64,000 bases of DNA from a virus: IMG/VR virus record IMGVR_UViG_3300025120_000040, positions 1-64,000 of that record; one strand, given 5' to 3'. Under the pieces are notes generated by a model, which was not told the DNA's origin, ran no database searches, and saw only the letters and a list, made by a program, of their open reading frames with translations. The position numbers and the translations under genes are program-made. Shown one piece after another: positions 38,201-44,802 of this stretch; position 1 is the first letter of the stretch; every line of letters starts with the position of its first letter.

Positions 38201-39066
38201 TCTTTTATCTGTAGTATTCCATACATGGCGTCATGATTGCCACATTGATAATATAAAGTGTCGGGTGCACCTGTTGTTGGCACCGTAAATGTAACTGTAC
38301 CATAGTCCGTACCGTTGTTTGTGACGCCTGTGTCAAAAATAGTCGATGTTGATCCATCCGCTGAAACCTTGTCCTTGTATGGTTCTGTCATTATCCATAA
38401 CGGATGTCCTTTTGCATTTACGTTAAACTTGTAAGTGTTGCCCCTGTAAAGAGTTAGGATAGGATTGTCTTCATTTTCTCTGTGTGTAAAGTTATAGGCA
38501 CCTTGTGCTAGATTCTCTACTGAATATTCCGCTACCGCACTTGGTCCAACTGAATCTATCTCGATCGATCCAGGCCCTTCTGGCATCCAGTAGTACTCTC
38601 TGTAGTTGATTAACTTGTCATAATCAATAGCAGGATTCCAACTATAAACTGTTTCCTTGTTTAATCTGTCATGGTTATTAATCTTACCGCCTAAATATTT
38701 TATTTGGTTGATGTAGTCGTCATATGTTCCTGTGAATTTGACCTGGTCCTCTGGATTTACTGACGTTGTATCTCTATCTGTGTAAGTGACTGTAGGCTCT
38801 AACTGATATGCCATCCTGTCTCTGCTGGTTGCACTTATGTACCTATCGTTGATATCTCTAGTGTAAGCGTCCTGTCTACCTACGTAACCGTCCAGTCTCT
38901 CCAATGAACCTTTCTGTACCAAAGGATCCATAGTGCTTGAAAGGAATCTCTGGTTGGTATCTGTCCTGTAGAAAGCAGGAAGATGCTGTACAGTACGTCT
39001 GTACTCGTTGTTGCCTTGCTTGACTACTTCGTTATTGGTTAAAGAGTTTGTGGGAGTGTCTGCCAT
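26269..39066 (-). CDS. Giant multidomain virion protein, 4265 aa, with cupredoxin-like and FG-GAP domains
   Basis: The gene follows gp6 and precedes the fibres, as do giant virion genes of other marine T4-like phages. Residues 1-160 form an N-terminal domain. Residues about 185-290 look like a cupredoxin with His221, Cys275, His278 and Met281 as possible copper ligands. CBM-like aromatic units such as W-I-A-N-T-D-Y-R-I-G-D-S-V-E-Y occur near the middle. Residues about 2095-2515 carry seven FG-GAP-type blades (FGHRI, LGESL, FGWAH, FGHRI, FGDSI, FGTSL, FGRGV, each with an AP/GA turn). The last third is beta-sandwich-like repeats (DGSTxxFxxS..., V-x-V-N-G). No frameshift was seen. It is probably an adhesive or long side-fibre protein. 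Confidence 0.8.
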   Translation of the reverse strand: MADTPTNSLTNNEVVKQGNNEYRRTVQHLPAFYRTDTNQRFLSSTMDPLVQKGSLERLDGYVGRQDAYTRDINDRYISATSRDRMAYQLEPTVTYTDRDTTSVNPEDQVKFTGTYDDYINQIKYLGGKINNHDRLNKETVYSWNPAIDYDKLINYREYYWMPEGPGSIEIDSVGPSAVAEYSVENLAQGAYNFTHRENEDNPILTLYRGNTYKFNVNAKGHPLWIMTEPYKDKVSADGSTSTIFDTGVTNNGTDYGTVTFTVPTTGAPDTLYYQCGNHDAMYGILQIKDASSTTAINVEDDIVGTKNYSLRTLDLSNGMKIKFTNSLVATDYQDKEYYVEGVGDAITLTDVEDMMTPGTYATESTILYDQAGYDSRPYAKAYYLPETKDYITIKRDSIDRNAWSRYNRWFHRSVIEETAKVSGFTPVLNEDDRAKRPIIEFDSGLALYNHGTVAKKSVTLYDTVTTDAFSSVVKQTGYIIDGLSLQTGMRVVFAADTDPTVKNKIYDVNFVTAGDSTQVINLTESSDATPTSDDSIYIEFGTTNQGKTFRYDSTTESFIEAQQKTDVNQQPLFGMWDTDHTSFDDATTYPNSTFAGAKVFSFSTSDTATTDTVLGIKVKYNTVNNVGDIVFESDHTAGTFTYKSGAKTLTKNLAEGHLHYTTGRATHNSRSSWIKRTSESKQRVIRTFTVDTIEKQLFPIDFYKNSAELTDLEVSVSVNGLRKTRITDYTLETGTKNKYIKFNKALEIDEQIRIAGYSSADKIADKGVYEIPENLATNSLNQQLGTFTFGQILNHVRDIFDKNQDVTGAIPGVSNLRDKPDARLKGGSIHQHEGPLLPAIFGLIDQEANFVTATEYVNQEYEKWYNAFLTHATGTAYEGDAANRVDEIITAITPGRNSSFPFFYEDMVGWGENVSTRSYTVMGESQKDYALDSQHNITTLSNRAVYVYLNDVQLLLGTDYTFSTTDDSINISKTLAEGDKIVIKDYADTVGSYMPPSPTKLGMYPRFTPETFTDTTYLTDTAVIRKHDGSIIKAYGDERDDLILELEKRIYNNIKVTYDATLVDMHDVLPSAFTSTEYTLQEVDNVMGTDFYQWAGRNNVQYINNTAFNEGSPFTYNYARSKGRLINENLPGYWRGIYKYFYDTDSPHIRPWEMLGHSEKPTDWDTTYGTAPYTSGNDVLWNAVATEPGRYGKPLIRNYLPVDASGNLLDPLAAGLVDNFDIPGRQNSWKFGDQAPAETAWRRSSSFPFTAMKLLALTKPAKFFSNLFDPSRLTTNVSNNQIYKDTGIRKTLATAKYHLETETDLTTGVTTRYQTAGYQPFVLNYLISRNLDTEVFYYNKMKNLSVQLAYKLGGFTDKDNIKILTDSVSPGSASGSKFIPDENYKILFRTSNPVESFQYSGVLIEKNTDISNDGSTVLGGYKVLGYSTAKPYFNFNYPVKTTTANAVSVKGSLVIEQYTAYQETTQTIPYGYVFNTTQDVADFLFGYGHWLEGQGFRFDKFSNEIKETLNWQNAVREFLFWTTQEWAPGSAVTVSPAADGFELDTNNSIVGKLRNLSGDYSILDSGGRKIDIGDISTKRIGKTFELGIKSDTVGLYNIALNTVQKEHVLLFDNKTVFADIIYDPFTGFRQQRLKLVGWKTAGWNGDYYAPGFVFDAAQVTYWIANTDYRIGDSVEYQGKFYVAKTNHNSGATFETANWTLKDKKPAPQLIPNFEYKISQFNDFYDLETNNFDESQQQLAQRLTGYQSRDYLENLFVNDVSQYKFYQGYIREKGTQNAIDKILKAKYEGEDINLDLYPEWMIRTGNFGNTDSIENVQVVLKDTEITANPQSIELLDSSADAVGYARSSAITKDNFYYKPVEYTASTTFKRLDYSKQGVSRDTAQIFKTAGYPQPTQVQHTVFNIDEILDIDINAIRPNDLVWVASKSNKDWDVLRVSSANIKIATLELINDSTQLEITFTGSHNLSAGTTTTQADYFAISNSEEATLNGTYQVSSAPSHKTVIIDYSGNVGFIPALEDGSTADSYGNLYKFISVRLSSMDNVNDLLEHDQYTDKNDAIEQPGDKAFADADSSGLWRVYEKQDPYTSSLVLSPDATTTEQEFGHRIVARNDGRTVIASAPGKAQGEVHFLFRSSTEAGTTVQTQSTVTMTENDDNTSRLGESLSISTDENFVVAGAPYTNTIGLDGSTRFSDSGLVKLYIWDPNTFKYGILNTISPPVDAASQNFGWAHKVAEPGATSVRTTPDKYLFVSAPGHSTDRGRVYLYTWGVGADGSTYDTWTQDYTIEAPDGGEGQRFGHRIAANDNGDILAVSSLAPGNAGKVEIFIKTAQSNDGSTQNSFALAQTITGVASDGSSLNTAFGDSIAMSKDGTTLIIGAPGVDGTAHPDAGAIYYYKWNADDSTNTYTLQQTISAPSSSTNMKFGTSLDLNNDGTRLVIGAENFASTTEINFDSGETTFDLQDTTIVDDNTDSGGAFTATMYNTKFIIDDTMTSTNMSENDDFGRGVCMIDNSLFVGAPTDDGNTTADGSTKIVNDGSVAQYDLTVNGEYAWKNLVTETALMDTDKLGKVFEFNKKTKQLQDYYDLYDPIKGRILGLADREIDIKTAWDPAVYNTGDNANTKTPWAETHIGEVWWDLSTVKWLWYEQDTQEYKVNHWGQTFPGSSIDVYEWVESKLLPSDDSQYTVMQKYDSRLDKFVNFYYYWVKGKTTLPNNTHRKNTVAFVANLIANPRAFDYKYYSVTDTNKFILNNISNLTNDDTVLNMDIRTNTFEGDSHSVWKLVREGDADFRPSLQIETRWWDSLTGKNSTGDVVPDLALPLNERYGNNIRPRQSWYVDRYAALTEIIDYANTVLKKNQLVGQINLTNLDSSEPEPTAQSLEWDVSVDTYAELTYLNTADLSGTVKYLVKADETANNYWAIYQWDGTEFTRTKLQTYNTSAYWSYTDWYGTDPAIHGMLHDENTKIDKQVTFQYELDSLDLAVGKHVKVTSADTGGWKLFMKTATGWTNVGTENGTIRFSTKLYDYSQDASGFAGDDNFDDNFFDQEPSIETRKVLTALRDDLFINDLAGEYNTLFFTGLRKVLAEQTYVDWMFKTSFINAKNSVRKLDQRKTYTKGTDSWIESYINEVKPFHTKLREYKLGYEKTETQDGIFSDFDNPTFYDTATGKIRSLNVNSDTAKLTEYPYQMWYDYHKKYVQTITVTAGGSGYEVAPTVSILGGTTGSTGPFQLQATSASGSTSGQFGYYYPLFTSQKQAEIYDTQNSGSGTTKDYTFEGYTETFYGPTASVNEAQGDKIGTFKMYVTPTTTAATATAIIQDGAVTKITVTGIGANYTATPTVVLSGGKTDGTTPTDTAKAYANLNNDLVRDFDTTIKFDRVSSTSRVVDWAASTAYAYNDLLRYNNGLYKVTNAFTSSTDFDDNIGSVYKIYGNETGLTAADRTKGFYTPGSGMPGNELDQVMTGVDYGGTMVTGLLFNQEAGWDKAGWYDFSWDNYGDSKVKAFRADGSTAAYTFDTAPTSSEVYQVYLTQDDSSRKKLSDVIRGDGSTVSFTISETPEENALVEFIPFDDDGVLTPTDDRTLDSIVKGGLFTSALGHAPSDILLEGDDFISPDTSYAPEEVVPGQLFDTLDIKVYTSPESGVPFISEMNHRGNGSTTSFSIGDYPGTLGSVTVAVNGVVQKGSALDSTVSDYTIDVANKTITFDTAPANHSTISTKVFAISGENYRVLNTFTGDDSTTTFLTSTRGEFNLDSTSSDLYVTVDGVPTTAYATTTTANTITVVFDSAPAASSYIQIAGFNKSATSTRSYASVRNESITYDGSTNRHTLTYPPGAIGPFSGLTTVEVNGRVLRGPDNTYYVGDGSTYTYGVVSGLGDDSTVDPAKTISSASQVEVYVNGTKKDLNTHYTVDVGNNNIEFVSASVPTTTDVICISTLVDHQYFNSGNDVVLVPSAITSPYSLTANDIISVTTFNNALGMKQRREVLEGRTGGVFKLRFDVLHAGYTFVWLNGEQLIQGTDYVASGNTITVSGKTITSSDRLDVMYFALESATGSTGFRIFKDMMNRTFYKRISKTSTTKLTVDMTAGTQTITVEDESVLPIPDASSNTPGVIFIDKERIEYFTKSSNTLGQLRRGTLGTGIKEHGSGTEVVDASGTQTIPYADTVHTNTFTGDGSTLTFALSQTPASASELDIFIGGQRLLLTSEDGSTINYSVDGSTTAVTLSTVPASGTQVKILHKRGQVWYTALDGNPADGKGLQASNTQQAKFIANEPTNAPE

Positions 39067-42000
39067 TAGTATCCTGATCCACTACTGCCGGTGCTTGAAC
39101 CGGAACCTGTTGTAGTAGAGCCTGACACTGCTGATCCTGTCGTGGTGTTGTTTGTGGCAGTTGATGTTGATGTGACCACAGTACCTGATGCCGCAAGTTG
39201 ATTGGCTCCTAGTGCTGTTATGATTGACACATCATCAACGGTGGCCCCACTGATGAAAATTTCGTCTGCCGCCGAGTCAAGTTGGAACAAGGACCCAAAA
39301 CCCTGTCCTGACTGGTTTGGCACAATCACTGCTGTAAGCAAGTCTGGAGCAAGTTGATTGTGTATGTAAGCGGCTAATTCTGTAAAGTAAAAACTGTCTC
39401 CAAAATCCCAGTTGTTCAATGCAAAGAATTCATTGATCGAAGCGATCACTCTGGTCTTAACAACTGCATCTGAAATGTTTGTCTTTGGATTTTTCACAAC
39501 CTTGAACGTTGCCTGTAATTGTTCTTCGGCATTTGAACCAAAAAGTATTTTGTATTTCACAGGATGGTATATGATCTGATCTGACAACGATTTTAAAGGA
39601 TTCAATGTACCCGAATAGTTTATTCTCAACTGATCTGAAGTAGATACATTAGGCTTACTACCGCCGTCCTGCAACCATATTCTAAATAGATTATCATATG
39701 TTCTCTCTAATAGGTACACATCAACAATATTTGACACACTAGGATCTATCCTAGTTTCCTGCCCTGCATGATGTTTGTATTGAAAATTAATTGATCCTCT
39801 ACCTTTTCTTGATGTATAGTCTGTTGTTGTAGAAAGCGTATTTGTCGTGCTACTGTAACTTTTGATCACATCCTCACTTTCGTCATAGAAGTAAAACAAC
39901 TGTCCGTCTGTGTACGTAGATGTGTTAAGATTTATATCCGTTTCATTTTTTGTAACAACAAAGTTAGTTGTCGCATAAGGTTTGAATCTTTCTATGTTAT
40001 CATAAGAAGTGTATTTTTGAAAGAATACAAATTTTGTAGATTCAGAAAGCGTGGGTTCAACAAAGATATCAAATATTTCAGGGTTATCAACTACTCCGTC
40101 GTCATCGTCGTCGAAGAAACCAACTTTGACTTTCCTGTTGTCCTGGAAACCGTCTGCTTCTGTTACCACGTCAACGACTTGCCATGTAATTGGATATCCT
40201 ATGCTGTTACCCGACGAAACTATGCTGTTAGTCTTTAATATCTTGACTGCGTCTTTTACACTCTTTCCTGTTGTGTAATCGTAAATTTTTTCTTCCACAT
40301 CATAATGAAACTTGTTCTGTGATTCTGATTCAAATATGTAATCCAGTTTCCTATATTGCACTGTATAGGTGTTACCATCATTAGTGAACTTAAACCACCA
40401 ACTGGCATCTGTGTTTGTGCCTGTTGCTGATCCTGTGTTAGCAAGACTGAACACCGAATCTGCACTTAAATTTGTTGACGTAATAACTTTCCATGTTTCC
40501 GAATCTGTGTCATATCTAAGACCAAATTCCTCATATGCTTCTATCCTGGCCAGTAAATCTGTTTCTAGTGTTGAAGAAAATGATGTGGTTAAGTTTGGTA
40601 TGATGGCATTTATAACCGAACCATTTGGTATTATGCTATTGAGTGTTACCGGTCCCACACCTGACTCTAGGTTTCCTACACCGCTGTTGGCCCCGTCAAG
40701 TACAACTGCCCCTATCTTGGTCCATGCTCTGTCCTCGGCATTGTCTGTTGTTGAAGTCACTAACGTTCCGTTTAGGAATTTTCTTGTGTCTGGTGATGTA
40801 AATTTTATCAATGCACCCGGTTTGGCAAACTTCATGTTAGAAGTTGCCGAATCACCGATGACCAATGGACCACCTGATGTGAAGTAACCTGTGTTTGTAT
40901 TTGTTGATGTTGTTGTTGAGTTCCAAGTAGCCGTTAATGTGCTGGCATCTTTTGTACCATACTTTAGGTAATAAAACTGTCTAGCATACGCCTCTTTTAA
41001 TTTTGCTTCCACTGACGAATCTATTGTTGATTGTATCTCACTCTTATTATTAAACGTAAACGTGAATTGCTGTAACGATTCTTCCCTATAAAGTATTCCG
41101 TCTTCTGCAAACGCACTCACGTTAGAGTATGCACCTGTTGGGTCTAGAATTTCTTTTGCCCTAGATATGCCTGATGCCGATCTGTTCACCGATCTCACTT
41201 TAACAATTTCCTGTGATGCACTCAAAGGAACTACTTGGTAGTCCTCTGCCGTAATCATCCTGTTCTGAGAGTAATATACCTGCGCCGCTTTTTCTTTTAT
41301 GGAATCACTTGATTCTGTTGCCGCTGAATTGTAAATGCTGGCCTTCAAATTTAGGCTTATCTGTAATGTTTGCTGTGCACCGTTGGTGTCTGTGTAAGGT
41401 ACACTCAACTGTATGTCCTGCATATCTGCCGGTTGTATAGCGTACTTGGCATTGTCACTGACTCTGTAATAGGTCCTGAAATTCCCCAACGGTATGTTAG
41501 AGAAGTTGCCATCTCCAAACACTAGGTCAATCGCATCGTTATTTTTTGTCACGACGTTGTAAGTGTTTCTCTCTGATTTGGACAACGAATTGTAAATTGC
41601 ATTATTCCCTGACAGCGATGGAACTTTCGACCACGCTTCTGACAACTGTCCAAATTGATCTAACTTGTACAACCAAACATCAGAATCGTTGATATTGGAA
41701 GTTTCAAGATTTTTCACATAATTTGTTATCGCAGTACCTACAGAAAAATCTTGATTTTCTAATACTCCCTGTTTAAAAAGAAAGAAGAATCCTGTGTTAT
41801 TGGAACTATCTCCGGATCCGTCTGTCCTGTAAGTATAAGTCAGTCCCGAACCTGGTACTGGTGATGACTCATACACAGAGTCAGAACCTGTTGTCGTACT
41901 GGGCACTATTTCAAAACTTCTATTCGTTCCACCAATTGATTTTTGAAATTTGAATATCGGAAGATCCAATTGATTTGAACTTAACGTGTAGACCTCTGTG

Positions 42001-42548
42001 TTTATTCCGCCTATCTTCCCCGACTCCCTAGGATTGCCAAAAAGTTGCCCTGCCTGGTTAGCGGCGTTTAATATTGCAGTGAATTGTTCTCTGTAATTTG
42101 AGTTAGCACTGTCGTTCCATATAATATTTTCATTTGCTAAATTTGTTCCTGTACTATCTTTTACATCCTGTGTTGTTGATATAGAGTCTATCTTCAACAT
42201 TCCTGTTGCAGGTTTGTTTCTTTTGGCATTGTAGTTGATTAGCCTTGCCAATCTTAAAACACTGTTTCTTCTTTCTGCTGTTTCTAAGAAGTTTTCCCTA
42301 GCATTCAAGTCAACTCTGAAAGATAGTGCCTGTGCTATGTAGGCAATCAAATCTATCAGTGCAACATATTCCGAACTCTCAACAAAGTCATTGAAATCGT
42401 CCGGGTAGTTCTCTTTCAGATACGCTACCATCGTCCTTCTCAGAGTCTCAAAATCGTATGATTTGAAATCCGCCTGTTGGAAGGACTGGTAGATCTTTCT
42501 CCAATCTTCCGCAACTAATAATCTGTTTTGTCTATCTGTAGTGGCCAT
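39066..42548 (-). CDS. 6: Baseplate wedge subunit gp6-like
   Basis: 1160 residues, against about 660 in T4. The N-terminus (WRKIYQSFQQADFKSYDFETLRRTMVAYLKENYPDDFNDF...YVALIDLIAYIAQALSFRVDLNARENFLETAERR) is characteristic of the gp6/gpJ-like baseplate family. The C-terminal region (YHPVKYKILFGSN...NEFFALNNWDFGDSFYFTELAAYIHNQL) matches the conserved gp6 end. The extra length is inserted beta-rich material in the middle. gp6 forms the inner ring of the baseplate wedge. A TATAAATA promoter lies 14 bases upstream of the start, and the start codon sits inside a perfect palindrome. Confidence 0.85.
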   Translation of the reverse strand: MATTDRQNRLLVAEDWRKIYQSFQQADFKSYDFETLRRTMVAYLKENYPDDFNDFVESSEYVALIDLIAYIAQALSFRVDLNARENFLETAERRNSVLRLARLINYNAKRNKPATGMLKIDSISTTQDVKDSTGTNLANENIIWNDSANSNYREQFTAILNAANQAGQLFGNPRESGKIGGINTEVYTLSSNQLDLPIFKFQKSIGGTNRSFEIVPSTTTGSDSVYESSPVPGSGLTYTYRTDGSGDSSNNTGFFFLFKQGVLENQDFSVGTAITNYVKNLETSNINDSDVWLYKLDQFGQLSEAWSKVPSLSGNNAIYNSLSKSERNTYNVVTKNNDAIDLVFGDGNFSNIPLGNFRTYYRVSDNAKYAIQPADMQDIQLSVPYTDTNGAQQTLQISLNLKASIYNSAATESSDSIKEKAAQVYYSQNRMITAEDYQVVPLSASQEIVKVRSVNRSASGISRAKEILDPTGAYSNVSAFAEDGILYREESLQQFTFTFNNKSEIQSTIDSSVEAKLKEAYARQFYYLKYGTKDASTLTATWNSTTTSTNTNTGYFTSGGPLVIGDSATSNMKFAKPGALIKFTSPDTRKFLNGTLVTSTTDNAEDRAWTKIGAVVLDGANSGVGNLESGVGPVTLNSIIPNGSVINAIIPNLTTSFSSTLETDLLARIEAYEEFGLRYDTDSETWKVITSTNLSADSVFSLANTGSATGTNTDASWWFKFTNDGNTYTVQYRKLDYIFESESQNKFHYDVEEKIYDYTTGKSVKDAVKILKTNSIVSSGNSIGYPITWQVVDVVTEADGFQDNRKVKVGFFDDDDDGVVDNPEIFDIFVEPTLSESTKFVFFQKYTSYDNIERFKPYATTNFVVTKNETDINLNTSTYTDGQLFYFYDESEDVIKSYSSTTNTLSTTTDYTSRKGRGSINFQYKHHAGQETRIDPSVSNIVDVYLLERTYDNLFRIWLQDGGSKPNVSTSDQLRINYSGTLNPLKSLSDQIIYHPVKYKILFGSNAEEQLQATFKVVKNPKTNISDAVVKTRVIASINEFFALNNWDFGDSFYFTELAAYIHNQLAPDLLTAVIVPNQSGQGFGSLFQLDSAADEIFISGATVDDVSIITALGANQLAASGTVVTSTSTATNNTTTGSAVSGSTTTGSGSSTGSSGSGY

Positions 42549-42562
42549 TGTAATTACAATGG
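42545..42562. repeat. 18-bp perfect palindrome over the gp6 start codon
   Basis: CCATTGTAATTACAATGG is its own reverse complement and contains the gp6 ATG (42548-42546) at its end. In RNA it could fold with the start codon paired; as DNA it could be a dimeric-protein operator. It abuts the late octamer at 42563-42570. Seen directly; function is inferred. Confidence 0.6.
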
Positions 42563-42570
42563 TATTTATA
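42563..42570 (-). promoter_or_regulatory. T4-type late promoter of gp6
   Basis: The minus strand reads TATAAATA exactly, the gp55-dependent T4 late consensus. Only 14 bases separate it from the gp6 start codon, so the leader would be very short. Confidence 0.75.
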
Positions 42571-42590
42571 TGTTAGGAAATGTGCGTATA

Positions 42591-43004
42591 TTAAGATAGA
42601 CGCATTAGTGAGTTCTCGTCAAAGTTGAAGCTCAATTTCTCGGTAATATTCAACGGCACATATGTTATAGTGGCCTGTATGGCTATGCCCTTGTCTGCTT
42701 CGGATACCAAAATCTCTTCTGTGGCAATACGTGGATCTGCGTTGAGATTTGCCGTGACATCCTCTATTATTGCTTCTTTTAGAGCTTCTGTGAACGGTTC
42801 AAATATGGCATCATATATGATAGTGCCAAACTCGGGGTTCTCCACTCTCTCGCCCTTACGTATGCTTAATCTGTTTATGAGATCTTGTTTGGCCACCTCG
42901 AAGTCATACAGTTTGAAGTTGGTTTTATCCGCACGTGAGCTGAAACCCTTGAAGGTCACTGTCTTGTTTGCTATGTCTCCTGATCCTGAATCTCCGTATG
43001 CCAT
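42591..43004 (-). CDS. 25: Baseplate wedge subunit gp25-like
   Basis: 137 residues, normal for gp25. The signature of the gp25/lysozyme-like baseplate family is visible: NFKLYDFEVAKQDLINRLSIRKGERVENPEFGTIIYDAIFEP, followed by a second half with ITYVPLNITEKLSFNFDE. gp25 is the central wedge protein that contacts the sheath in contractile tails. It sits between gp5 and gp6, a usual baseplate-cluster order. A short GGAG ribosome site precedes the ATG. Confidence 0.85.
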   Translation of the reverse strand: MAYGDSGSGDIANKTVTFKGFSSRADKTNFKLYDFEVAKQDLINRLSIRKGERVENPEFGTIIYDAIFEPFTEALKEAIIEDVTANLNADPRIATEEILVSEADKGIAIQATITYVPLNITEKLSFNFDENSLMRLS

Positions 43005-43020
43005 ATACTATATTTACTCC

Positions 43021-44802
43021 CTAAAATCTAAAGAAACTCTTCACCGCCGAAATGGCACTGCTTTTAATGGACGCTATCTTACCATGGATAAAACTCATCG
43101 CGGCACCTTTCGGATCGGAAATTAATTTTTGAATATCGTTTGCTTTGCTTGTTAAAGTGTTCAAATTTTTTAGCGGTAGTTTTATGTTGTCATTAAGTTT
43201 GACCACCTTGCTCAACTTACTGGATACTGCTTTTATAGATGGTTGCTTCAACAATTCTGATTTGATAACTTTTAGTTCCGTAGCGGATAATCCCGGGCTA
43301 GATTTCTTTATCTCTTCCATGGCTTCGTTGATAAATTTCTTGGTCCTTGCAGTACTACTCTGTCTATCATAAGGTTCATGAGTCACAAAATCTGTTACGG
43401 TTGTCTTGTTGTCTATCTTGTTGGGTTTTCCTTGTGCTAAAGGATTGTCGTCATCTATGTCTATCAGCCCTTCGGTTACCCTTATTCCTATTGCATCTGG
43501 TTTGAGCCAACTAGGACCCCACAATGGACTGGCATTTATCGAATTCAAATGAACCTGAGATCCTGCTAGATCTATTCTACCTTTCGCACCATGCAGTTGT
43601 GTGCCTTCTGTGAATGAACTTATACCGTCCCTTCCATAATGTCTCACAGCACCTTTCTGAGAACTGTTGAATATGCCTTTTTCTCCCATTGCAAAAAGAT
43701 ATCCCTCTGCGTTCAACGCCAGATGATTTTCTGATGTAAGATTGATGGTGCCTTTGGCATGGAAATTAATGTTTGTCTCCGAGTGCAGATTGAAGTCTTT
43801 GCCTGATCTTAAATTTATACCACCGTCGGAGTAAACACTTATGGTGCCATCCTTTGCCATCTCTATGTATGCTTTACCAGAACCGTTTGCAAGATACACC
43901 ACACCTTCTGTGTCGTGCATTAAAAGTTGGTGTCCGGATGCTGTTCTCAATCTGGTCAATTGGTTTGTGCCGTCCACTGCGCCGTCGTCCATGACGAACG
44001 TGTGTCCTGTCTTCCTGGTCACGTAATCTTTTGCCTCCGAGTCTCTTGTGCCCACGCTCTCTTTTGTCGTGGTCGTGTCTTTCCTACCCGGCGTGCTTAT
44101 GCCAAAAACCTGACTTGGTGTTTCCCTACGTGCCGAACTTGATGTGTTACCTCTGACATCATCCGCACTCAATCCCTGTTGCAGTAAAGTATCCGCGAAT
44201 GGGTGTATGGGCTTGGGTATTGATTCGTAGTTGCCGTTCTGCAACGCACCTTGCCTGTTCCTGTTCAGCTCTCCTGACGGCACATTTTTTGAACCGTATT
44301 TGGATTGCTTGTCGTCTTGGAAGCCTGCGTCTGTACCTTCGAACGTTCCGTCCAGTGCGTCGTTGGTGTTGGTGCTTGACGCTATGCCTGGCATCATGTG
44401 ATTGGTGTATGGTTCCTGCACACAACCTATCCAGTAGGCCTGATTCATTTTGCCTTCTGCGAATATCACAAGAACTTTGGTCTCTAGGTCTGGTGGTATC
44501 ATCCACATACCGTACGAGTGCTGTGAGTCTCCAAATTCTGTGCCTGCTCCCTTGGCGTACTTGCCTCCCTTGGCTCCGTAGAAAGGTGCCAGGTATTCGC
44601 AGGTTATGAGCTGGTTCTCTGCTGGGTCTGATGTCTTTGACAGGCTTGGAATTTGTACTTTCAATCTTCCCATCCTAGTGGGATCCATGTTGCCCTTGAC
44701 TGTGCCCACATAAGGTCCGGCATTTGTTCCGGCCCAAGACTTGTCTGATCCGGGTGCTTTTGAAGTTGAAGTGTCTCCCTTGAGATAATTGTGCAATGAC
44801 AT
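43021..44802 (-). CDS. 5: Baseplate hub spike gp5-like (no lysozyme domain seen)
   Basis: 593 residues. The N-terminal OB-fold is recognisable from GPYVGTVKGNMDPTRMGRLKVQIPSL and WMIPPDLETKVLVIFAEG. The C-terminal part has the beta-helix repeats of the gp5/VgrG spike (GHQLLMHDTEGVVYLANGSGKAYIEM, INLRSGKDFNLHSETNINFHAKGTINLTSENHLAL). The T4 gp5 lysozyme domain is not evident between them; that stretch is a Gln/Asn/Ser-rich linker. It would form the membrane-puncturing spike at the tail tip. The start overlaps the upstream stop by one base. Confidence 0.8.
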   Translation of the reverse strand: MSLHNYLKGDTSTSKAPGSDKSWAGTNAGPYVGTVKGNMDPTRMGRLKVQIPSLSKTSDPAENQLITCEYLAPFYGAKGGKYAKGAGTEFGDSQHSYGMWMIPPDLETKVLVIFAEGKMNQAYWIGCVQEPYTNHMMPGIASSTNTNDALDGTFEGTDAGFQDDKQSKYGSKNVPSGELNRNRQGALQNGNYESIPKPIHPFADTLLQQGLSADDVRGNTSSSARRETPSQVFGISTPGRKDTTTTKESVGTRDSEAKDYVTRKTGHTFVMDDGAVDGTNQLTRLRTASGHQLLMHDTEGVVYLANGSGKAYIEMAKDGTISVYSDGGINLRSGKDFNLHSETNINFHAKGTINLTSENHLALNAEGYLFAMGEKGIFNSSQKGAVRHYGRDGISSFTEGTQLHGAKGRIDLAGSQVHLNSINASPLWGPSWLKPDAIGIRVTEGLIDIDDDNPLAQGKPNKIDNKTTVTDFVTHEPYDRQSSTARTKKFINEAMEEIKKSSPGLSATELKVIKSELLKQPSIKAVSSKLSKVVKLNDNIKLPLKNLNTLTSKANDIQKLISDPKGAAMSFIHGKIASIKSSAISAVKSFFRF

